29,515 nucleotides of DNA, taken from positions 1 to 29,515 of the forward strand of contig CAJTSY010000040.1 of NCBI GenBank assembly GCA_910578995.1. The letters run 5' to 3'. The notes beneath the pieces were generated by a model, which did no database searches, was not told the DNA's origin, and saw only the letters and a program-made list of their open reading frames with translations. Of this stretch, positions 23,462 to 29,515 are shown in pieces. Source of the DNA: an uncultured Acetatifactor sp. GTDB taxonomy: Bacteria > Bacillota > Clostridia > Lachnospirales > Lachnospiraceae. The position numbers were made by a program, and so were the translations under genes. The number at the start of each line of letters is the position of its first letter. Position 1 is the stretch's first letter.

Positions 23462-26182
23462 ATGAATTATGGGAAAAAAGGTGTCCGTTCCAAGCAGAGG
23501 GCACTTAATTCTAAGTCAAAAAAATGGGGGCGCAAGCTGGGGGTTTCCCTTGTCAAGCTGAGCCTGGCCGCGGTGATCGGCTTAGTGATCTGCGGAATAT
23601 CCGCCGGACTGGGTATGTTCAGGGGCATCCTGTCCACCACACCCAGAATCCGGCTCAGTGACGTGGTTCCTTCCGGGGAGGCTACCATCGTCTACGACTG
23701 CGAGGGCAATGAGATCGACCAGTATGTCAGCATCAATTCCAACCGGATCCAGATCAACAACTGGGATCTGATTCCCAAACACCTGGGCAATGCCTTTGTA
23801 GCCCTGGAGGACAAGCGTTTCTACCAGCACAAGGGCGTGGACCTGGAAGGCATCGTCCGGTCAGGTTATCTGTTCCTGACAAGTATGGGTAAACAAAAGC
23901 AGGGCGCCAGTACCATCACACAGCAGCTGTTAAAAAACACCATCTTCACCACATGGACGGAGGAGAACGGCAACCTGGTCAAAATGGTCAAGCGCAAACT
24001 GCAGGAACAGAACCTGGCCCTGGAAATCTCCAAATATTATTCCAAGGAGGATGTACTGCTCCAGTACATGAACGCCATTAATCTGGGCCAGAACACCCTG
24101 GGTGTGGAATCCGCTTCCCAACGCTATTTCGGCAAATCCTGCAGCGAGCTGACTCTTTCCGAGTGCGCAGTTATCGCTTCCATCACACAGAATCCCTCCG
24201 GTCTCAATCCCATAAGCCATCCTGAATCCAATGCCAAACGGCGGAAGAAATGTCTCAACGACATGCTGGAACAGGGACTTATCACGGATGCGGAATACGA
24301 GACGGCCATGGCGGACAGCGATGCGGTATACGAACGGATACGCATCCATGACGACGATTACCGCGTCAACACCAACACCACCTCCGGCTCCTATTTTTCA
24401 GATGCCGTATTCGAACAGGTACGGGAAGACCTGATCAACATAGGGGGGTATTCCGAGACCATGGCTGAGCACCTGCTCTATGCTGGCGGACTGCGGATCG
24501 AATCCACCATGGATCCCACCATCCAGGCCATTGCGGACGAGGAATTCGCTGACCCGGAAAATTATCCGGAAAATGTCAAATGGTACCTGAACTACGCGCT
24601 GACCATATTTTCCGCCAACGGGGACAAGCATAATTACAGCAAGGAAAATATGATGTCGTGGTTTAAGGAAAACCAGGACAGAAGCTTCAACCTGATCTTC
24701 AGCTCCCAGGACGAAGCCCAGGAAGCCATTGTCACCTACCGCACCGCCATGCTGGCGGATCTTGGAATCGCGGATATGGAGGACAACTATGCGGAAACCA
24801 TCTCCATGACGCCCCAGCCCCAGGCGGCAATCTCCATCGAGGACCAGTCCACCGGCTATGTGGTGGCCCTGGTAGGAGGCCGGGGTGTGAAGGAGGGCCG
24901 CAGGACCCTGAACCGGGCCACCAACGCAAAGCGCTCCCCCGGCTCCACCTTTAAGGTACTGGCCGCCTTTGCGCCCGCCCTGGACAGCGCCGGACAGACC
25001 CTGGCCACCGTATATAATGACGCTCCCTTTAACTATGCCAACGGCACGCCGGTAAAAAACTGGTACAGCGGATACCGCGGCATCAACTCCATCCGGGATG
25101 CGATCCGGGAATCCCTGAATATCATTGCGGTAAAGACCGAGACTGTCATCACCCCCCAGCTGGGTTATGATTATCTGCTGAACTTCGGCTTCACCACCCT
25201 GACGGACGGAGTCTGGATTACAAACTCCAAGGGCGAGGAGGATTTCTTCACCGATGTCAACCAGACCCTGGCTCTGGGCGGCCTGACCAACGGCGTCACT
25301 CCCTATGAGCTGACTGCCGCCTACGCCACCATTGCCAACATGGGCAACTATATAGAGCCTAAGCTCTACACCAGAGTTACAAATACCGACGGCGATGTGC
25401 TGCTGGACAATACCAACCCCGCCTCCAAACAGGTGATAAAGGAAACCACAGCCTATCTGCTCACGGATGCCATGGTGGATGTGGTGACCGCCGCAGGCGG
25501 CACCGGAACCGCCTGCAATTTTAACCGCAACATGGCCATAGCCGGCAAGACCGGTACTTCCACGGATTACTGGGATGTCTGGTTTGCGGGATTTACGCCC
25601 TATTACACCTGCGCCGTCTGGGCCGGATATGACAACAATGTCAGCATGAGCCGGTCCAAAGGCAACCGGGAAGACCATGTGGCAAGGGACCTGTGGCGTT
25701 CCATCATGGAGAGGATTCATGAAAACCTTCCCAACGAACAGTTCACAACTCCCCAGGGAATCGTCAGTGCCAGTGTCTGTACCCAGTCCGGCAGGCTGCC
25801 CATTCCCGGCGTATGCGACACCGTGCGCACAGAATACTTTGCCGCCGGCACTGTTCCCACGGAAACCTGTACCGTTCACTATCAGGGAGAGCTGTGTGAT
25901 TACGACCACATTCCTGCAAGCCCCGAGTGTCCGTTTAAGGTCATCGGCACCGCTCCGCTGCCTTTGCAGGAGGATCCCTCCCTTTGGTCAGGCTCCGGCA
26001 TCTCTGCCGGTCCCGACGGCAGCATGACCGGCAATACCGCCGCCCACTGCCAGCACGATGCCGCCTTCTTCGCTAATCCTGATTACCAGACTATCATAGA
26101 CGGTCAGGCATGGGAGATCGAGCAGGAGCGGATCGCCAACGGTTATTACGACAATCCTGAGAACAACGGGGAAGGGGAATGA
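23462..26182 (+). CDS. class A penicillin-binding protein (PBP1A type)
   Basis: This 906-residue bifunctional peptidoglycan synthase has a short basic cytoplasmic tail and one membrane anchor (about 30-52). The GT51 glycosyltransferase domain carries the catalytic Glu116 in ALEDKRFYQHKGVD, then KQGASTITQQLLKN. The transpeptidase domain has the active-site Ser in S495-T-F-K498, SLN near 545 and K696-T-G-T. A C-terminal tail of about 170 residues contains four or more cysteines (SVCTQSGRLPIPGVCDT...TCTVH) and an acidic end, as in many clostridial PBP1A proteins. It polymerises glycan strands and cross-links peptides outside the membrane. AAAGGTGGG precedes ATG 23462. It is transcribed alone, between its promoter and a convergent hairpin. 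Confidence 0.96.
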   Translation: MNYGKKGVRSKQRALNSKSKKWGRKLGVSLVKLSLAAVIGLVICGISAGLGMFRGILSTTPRIRLSDVVPSGEATIVYDCEGNEIDQYVSINSNRIQINNWDLIPKHLGNAFVALEDKRFYQHKGVDLEGIVRSGYLFLTSMGKQKQGASTITQQLLKNTIFTTWTEENGNLVKMVKRKLQEQNLALEISKYYSKEDVLLQYMNAINLGQNTLGVESASQRYFGKSCSELTLSECAVIASITQNPSGLNPISHPESNAKRRKKCLNDMLEQGLITDAEYETAMADSDAVYERIRIHDDDYRVNTNTTSGSYFSDAVFEQVREDLINIGGYSETMAEHLLYAGGLRIESTMDPTIQAIADEEFADPENYPENVKWYLNYALTIFSANGDKHNYSKENMMSWFKENQDRSFNLIFSSQDEAQEAIVTYRTAMLADLGIADMEDNYAETISMTPQPQAAISIEDQSTGYVVALVGGRGVKEGRRTLNRATNAKRSPGSTFKVLAAFAPALDSAGQTLATVYNDAPFNYANGTPVKNWYSGYRGINSIRDAIRESLNIIAVKTETVITPQLGYDYLLNFGFTTLTDGVWITNSKGEEDFFTDVNQTLALGGLTNGVTPYELTAAYATIANMGNYIEPKLYTRVTNTDGDVLLDNTNPASKQVIKETTAYLLTDAMVDVVTAAGGTGTACNFNRNMAIAGKTGTSTDYWDVWFAGFTPYYTCAVWAGYDNNVSMSRSKGNREDHVARDLWRSIMERIHENLPNEQFTTPQGIVSASVCTQSGRLPIPGVCDTVRTEYFAAGTVPTETCTVHYQGELCDYDHIPASPECPFKVIGTAPLPLQEDPSLWSGSGISAGPDGSMTGNTAAHCQHDAAFFANPDYQTIIDGQAWEIEQERIANGYYDNPENNGEGE

Positions 26183-26198
26183 CCCTAAAACATTAAGA

Positions 26199-26242
26199 AC
26201 ACGGGAAAAGGCAGCTTATATACCGGCTGCCTTTTCCCGTGT
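26199..26242. terminator. long hairpin between convergent genes
   Basis: A perfect 17-bp stem (26199-26215 with 26226-26242, ACACGGGAAAAGGCAGC and its complement) with a 10-base loop lies 16 bases after the PBP stop and 37 bases before the end of the opposite-strand gene. Neither side has a clean T-run, but the position suggests it ends transcription from both sides. Confidence 0.75.
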
Positions 26243-26279
26243 ACAGACCCCTTTTCAGCACTTGCTTCAGGCCTTTTTC

Positions 26280-26561
26280 TCAGATTTGTTTCTTCAATTC
26301 TTCGATTCTTTCCTGAAGCTCCTTTTTCCCGCGCTCTGCGTTTAAAACCGCCTGGCACTGCTTTCCAAAAGGCGCGTCCGGCACGTTCCCGTACTCCTCG
26401 CAGTACAGCCGGCCTATTTCCAGATAATTGTTCCGGACTACCTCCTCGCAGGTGGATATCTGTCCCTTCAGTTTCGCAATTTCTGCCAGAACCCTGGCCT
26501 TATGTGCCACGTCCTTCCCCTTTGAGGAGATCGTGTCCCCGATTTTTTCCAAAAAGTCCAT
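26280..26561 (-). CDS. small coiled-coil protein of unknown function
   Basis: This 93-residue, almost wholly helical protein begins MDFLEKIGDTISSKGKDVAH, has heptad-like stretches (ARVLAEIAKLKGQISTCEEV and GKKELQERIEELKKQI) and a central NNYLEIGRLYCEEYG. Similar clostridial proteins often carry a C-terminal zinc ribbon with two CxxC pairs; this one ends without it. ATG 26561 has GGAG eight bases upstream, and a good promoter precedes it. No membrane segment or enzyme motif is seen; a scaffold or cell-envelope-associated role is only a guess. Confidence 0.75.
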   Translation of the reverse strand: MDFLEKIGDTISSKGKDVAHKARVLAEIAKLKGQISTCEEVVRNNYLEIGRLYCEEYGNVPDAPFGKQCQAVLNAERGKKELQERIEELKKQI

Positions 26562-26601
26562 GATACATGCTCCTTTCCACGGCATCTTTACTTTCTTCTA
26601 C

Positions 26602-26630
26602 AGTATATCGCAAATGTTTCCCACTGTCTA
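26602..26630 (-). promoter_or_regulatory. SigA-type promoter of the coiled-coil gene
   Basis: On the minus strand TAGACA (26625-26630) and TATACT (26602-26607) are 17 bases apart, each with one mismatch, about 40 bases before ATG 26561. Confidence 0.7.
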
Positions 26631-26673
26631 CCGGACCTGGCTGCAGCAGATCCGATGAAAAATCTCAGAAAAC

Positions 26674-26703
26674 TTGCATGTATGTAATCTTTTATGGTAT
26701 AAT
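26674..26703 (+). promoter_or_regulatory. distal promoter of the 96-residue gene
   Basis: TTGCAT (26674-26679) and a perfect TATAAT (26698-26703) are 18 bases apart on the plus strand. The -10 lies in the first copy of a 19-bp repeat. Confidence 0.5.
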
Positions 26704-26782
26704 GACCTTATTCTTGAAAAGAAATGGCCGGATGGCCATCCTGCCATGAGCGTTGCTGTGCTCATGGTATAATGACCTTATT
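26694..26782 (+). repeat. duplicated 19-bp -10 region with hairpins between
   Basis: ATGGTATAATGACCTTATT occurs at 26694-26712 and again, identical, at 26764-26782, 70 bases apart. Between them are two dyads: ATGGCC/GGCCAT (26724-26739), and CCATGAGC/GCTCATGG (26744-26767), whose right arm runs into the second copy. The second TATAAT has no clear -35 box. Either a promoter was duplicated, or the second copy is a pause or regulatory element in the leader. Confidence 0.75.
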
Positions 26783-26817
26783 AGTCATTTACGAAACCCA
26801 TACCCAGGAGGACAGCT

Positions 26818-27108
26818 ATGGAACAGCCGTTATATACTTCAACCAAGGTAAACAATGAAATTGAGCTTTGCGAGGTTACAAATCCGGAATGCAAAAGCCA
26901 GATTGAGAGAGCTCTCTTGAACGAACGCATTTCCTACTATATCCGCTGGCCAAAGCCTTCCTTTTTCAACCGGAAAAAATACAGCTGTGTCTTCTGTGTC
27001 AATGATAATTTCCAGGACACGGCCGAAAACCTGGTTCGCTCCGTCTGCGATGAGAACGGATACCATGTGAGATTCCTCATGAGAAAATCTCCCAACCAGT
27101 ATCTGTGA
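26818..27108 (+). CDS. small alpha/beta protein of unknown function
   Basis: This 96-residue protein starts MEQPLYTSTKVNNEIELCEV. The order strand (EIELCEV), helix (CKSQIERALLNERISYYI), strand (KYSCVFCVN), helix (FQDTAENLVRSVCDENG), strand (HVRFLMR) suggests a compact ferredoxin-like fold, resembling DUF2007-type proteins, though I cannot confirm the family. Its five cysteines are scattered rather than set as a metal site. AGGAGG lies six bases before ATG 26818. The next gene starts 49 bases after its stop on the same strand, so the two may be cotranscribed. The promoter region is duplicated. Confidence 0.75.
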   Translation: MEQPLYTSTKVNNEIELCEVTNPECKSQIERALLNERISYYIRWPKPSFFNRKKYSCVFCVNDNFQDTAENLVRSVCDENGYHVRFLMRKSPNQYL

Positions 27109-27157
27109 CCGGCATTCCCCGGGGCCGGCAAATATATAGAAAATACAGGTGAATTCC

Positions 27158-29497
27158 ATGCACATCAGTAAATTACCCAGAAATTGCGTGATTGCGGTCC
27201 TGCAGGTCCTGATTCTGCTCGCCGCAGTCGGTTCATGGCTTATTAACCGCGGCAGTTCCTACAGCCGTTCCTTTACAATTGATGAATACGCAGTCTCGGA
27301 ATCAGCGGTTCTGGAAGATGCCGTCATCATGGATCAGTCCTACGGCCAAAGCGGTATTTTCCTGACTACGCCTGCACTGGATCTGGACCGGGGTACGTAT
27401 CATATTCAGGTGGATTACAGCACGGACGGCACCGGAAATACGGTTACGGCCGTTTCCGGACTCGGCCCCATGGAAATGCACTGCACTCCACTGGAACTGA
27501 AGCCCTCCGCCGCCTCCGCCGTTATGCCCCTGGAACTGTCCAGACGGGCAGACGGCGTCTCTTTCCAGGTCTCGTTTTCGGGAACGGGACACCTCTCCAT
27601 CAACAGGATTGCCATCATTGAATCCAGCGCCCTGTACAAGAAGAACATATTTTATGCCTTTCTGCTCTGTCTGCTCATCAGCCTGGCAGAGTTTTTCCGG
27701 CGTTCCAGTCTCTCCCGGCGCAGGGTCATCATGGTTCTGGCAGGTATTTTTCTGGTCTCCTGCTATCCTCTTTACACTGACTACCTCACTGTGGGACATG
27801 ACCTGCCCTTCCATCTTCTGCGCTTTGAGGCAATCAGCCAGGGACTCTCCCAGGGTATCTTTCCCGTGAAAATCCACCCCCTGTGGGCGAACGGGCAGGG
27901 TTACGCGGTAGGCATCTTCTACGGGGACGCATTTCTCTATTTTCCTGCCCTGCTCCGGCTGTTGGGCTTCTCCATCCAGTCGGCCTACAAATTTTTTGCT
28001 GCGGCCGTGAACCTGGGCACGGTTTTATGCAGCTATTATGCCTTCCGGAAAATTTTTTCAGGGAAAAAGGCCGGGCTGCTGGGCTGTTCTGCCTATACCC
28101 TTGCCCCCTACCGTCTCATGGACCTGTATACCCGTGCAACGGCAGGGGAATATACCGCCATGATGGTTCTCCCCCTGGTGCTCTGCGGCTTTTATATGCT
28201 TTTCAGGGAAAACACCACAAGGGAAAGGCGCAAATACGTGCTCCTCATAGCCTTCGGACTTACCGGGCTGATACAGTCCCACGTCCTGAGCACTATCATG
28301 ATCGGATTTGTGATTATCCTTGCCTGTATCCTCCTCTGCCGAAGAGTCTTCTGCTGCGGCAGGTTCCGTTCCCTTCTCCTGGCCGCGGGACTGACGCTTT
28401 TGATGAACCTGAATTTTATAGTGCCCTTCCTGGATTTTTATCAGGAAGATGTCATGGTCAACTCTCCTGAATGGACAGGCCGCACCGCGGGCTCCTTCCA
28501 GGCGGCAGGCCTTTTTCCCGTGCAGCTTTTTACCCTGTTCCAGAAGGCCAACGGCGGCGCATGGTCCTCAGTGGGAGGAGTGCACAGTGAGGCCACTTAC
28601 GGAATCGGAATCCTGCTGGCCATCGGCATGTTCCTCTTCCTCTACCTGGTATGCCTTTACCGGGAGGACTGCCGCCGCAGCCCAAATTATTCCGGAACCC
28701 TTTTCAGCCTGCTGCTGGGCGCCCTGCTCCTGTTCATGTGCACCTGTTACTTTCCGTGGGATGCCCTTGCCTCCCTGGGCCAGGGTGTGGAGGACGTGGT
28801 ATACAGCCTGCAGTTTCCCTGGCGCCTGCTGGCGCCTGCCACAGTACTGCTGACCCTTGTTTTATGCAGCGCTTTTGACCTGGCCGAAAAGATTATTCCC
28901 AGGCATGCAGGCCTGCTCCTGGCTTCCTGCATGGTGCTTTTTACCGTGAATTTCGGCTGGTATTTTTATGACTTCTCTTTTTCCGGGGAACCTTACCGTG
29001 TATACAGCGTCCAGGACCTGAATACCATGCAGATGTATTCTTACGACTATCTGCCTGCCGGAACCGTCCCTGAAGAAATCATGGAAAACGCCGTCTACTG
29101 TGAGAACACGGCTCCCCCCGATAACTTCCGGAAACTGGGCAATACCGTGTCGTGTCATGTATCTGCGGCTCCCCAGGGCGGCTATATGGACTTTCCGCTT
29201 CTCGCCTATAAATACTACCGCTGTATCGATACGGAGACCCTGGAAGAACTGCCAGTGTCCCCCGGAACCAACAATATGGTGCGTGTTACCTTCCCCGGAG
29301 GCTACTCAGGAACCATCCGTATCCGCTTTGAAGAGCCCTGGTTCTGGCGGCTTGCGGAAGCAGTTTCCTTCGTGGCAGTTGCGGCAGCCGTTGCCCTGTG
29401 GGTTTTCGACAGTAAACTGACAGGAAAGGTTATTAATAGCCAAAAATCTGACAAAAAATATTTGACAAAAAAATCAAAAAAATCTGTTGACAAATAG
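27158..29497 (+). CDS. large polytopic membrane protein, GT-C/YfhO-like
   Basis: This 779-residue protein has one N-terminal membrane segment, then an extracytoplasmic beta-rich domain (about 35-155; TYHIQVDYSTDGTGNTVTAV). About eleven to thirteen membrane segments follow, then a final extracytoplasmic beta-rich part and a last membrane segment before a Lys-rich tail. The first large loop after the second segment contains GHDLPFHLLRFEAI and ALLRLLGF, similar in position to the acidic loop of GT-C glycosyltransferases that use lipid-linked sugars. I infer a role in transferring sugars to cell-surface polymers, with moderate confidence. I start at ATG 27158, behind AGGTG at six bases, rather than GTG 27149. 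It follows the 96-residue gene. Confidence 0.75.
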   Translation: MHISKLPRNCVIAVLQVLILLAAVGSWLINRGSSYSRSFTIDEYAVSESAVLEDAVIMDQSYGQSGIFLTTPALDLDRGTYHIQVDYSTDGTGNTVTAVSGLGPMEMHCTPLELKPSAASAVMPLELSRRADGVSFQVSFSGTGHLSINRIAIIESSALYKKNIFYAFLLCLLISLAEFFRRSSLSRRRVIMVLAGIFLVSCYPLYTDYLTVGHDLPFHLLRFEAISQGLSQGIFPVKIHPLWANGQGYAVGIFYGDAFLYFPALLRLLGFSIQSAYKFFAAAVNLGTVLCSYYAFRKIFSGKKAGLLGCSAYTLAPYRLMDLYTRATAGEYTAMMVLPLVLCGFYMLFRENTTRERRKYVLLIAFGLTGLIQSHVLSTIMIGFVIILACILLCRRVFCCGRFRSLLLAAGLTLLMNLNFIVPFLDFYQEDVMVNSPEWTGRTAGSFQAAGLFPVQLFTLFQKANGGAWSSVGGVHSEATYGIGILLAIGMFLFLYLVCLYREDCRRSPNYSGTLFSLLLGALLLFMCTCYFPWDALASLGQGVEDVVYSLQFPWRLLAPATVLLTLVLCSAFDLAEKIIPRHAGLLLASCMVLFTVNFGWYFYDFSFSGEPYRVYSVQDLNTMQMYSYDYLPAGTVPEEIMENAVYCENTAPPDNFRKLGNTVSCHVSAAPQGGYMDFPLLAYKYYRCIDTETLEELPVSPGTNNMVRVTFPGGYSGTIRIRFEEPWFWRLAEAVSFVAVAAAVALWVFDSKLTGKVINSQKSDKKYLTKKSKKSVDK

Positions 29498-29515
29498 AAC
29501 CGTCATTGGTATAAT
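29487..29515 (+). promoter_or_regulatory. perfect consensus SigA promoter at the window edge
   Basis: TTGACA (29487-29492), a 17-base gap and TATAAT (29510-29515) match consensus exactly. The -35 box overlaps the last codons and stop region of the membrane-protein gene. The gene it drives lies beyond the right edge. Confidence 0.85.

Noticed and set aside
24398..25909. 503-codon minus-strand frame opposite the PBP gene
   Set aside because: It lies inside the transpeptidase coding region, and its Gly/Val/His-rich composition reflects the opposite strand. No ribosome site or motif is seen.

Overview
The window looks like chromosome from a spore-forming, anaerobic, gut-type member of the Lachnospiraceae (Clostridia). 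The reasons are a SigK-type sporulation sigma factor, a clostridial-style class A penicillin-binding protein, LplB/LplC/LipO-type sugar importer parts, strong AGGAGG ribosome sites and roughly half G+C coding sequence. The genus is an inference; there is no rRNA or tRNA in the window to settle it.

Left edge (1-990): an AT-richer patch of decayed mobile DNA. It holds the N-terminal stub of a large serine recombinase, a DUF6870-type companion gene, and a broken DUF2200 fragment. A perfect 13-bp inverted repeat sits where the recombinase reading frame breaks off.

990-10264, minus strand: one apparent operon read from right to left. Its order is two sugar-importer permeases, a solute-binding lipoprotein, a membrane-spanning AraC-type regulator, a sulfatase without a signal peptide, and a GcnA-like family 20 hexosaminidase, ending at a strong terminator. 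Together they suggest import of a small sulfated, N-acetylhexosamine-containing glycan, cytoplasmic desulfation, and cleavage of the exposed amino sugar. The importer ATPase and the sulfatase-maturing enzyme are not in the window.

10588-14709, minus strand: lepA, hemW and sigK in transcription order. HemW carries three in-frame 39-bp repeats near its C-terminus. SigK has no pro-sequence, and its match to the family stops inside the DNA-recognition helix, after which the frame runs through a terminator hairpin. This resembles sigK genes split by a skin-type element, or is a simple 3' deletion.

15144-18987, plus strand: two ABC half-exporters forming a heterodimer with one degenerate ATP site, preceded by a structured leader and followed by a terminator.

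19041-20866: a regulatory region with a small conserved-looking protein, a membrane-anchored LuxR-type regulator, a 9-copy 16-bp tandem repeat in that regulator's leader, and two groups of operator-like repeats.

21049-23242, minus strand: mgtE (magnesium channel), preceded by a possible leader peptide, and a YigZ/IMPACT protein.

23462-29497: a class A PBP on the plus strand, a small coiled-coil protein on the minus strand, a small plus-strand protein behind a duplicated -10 region, and a large GT-C-like membrane protein. A perfect consensus promoter at the right edge points at a gene beyond the window.
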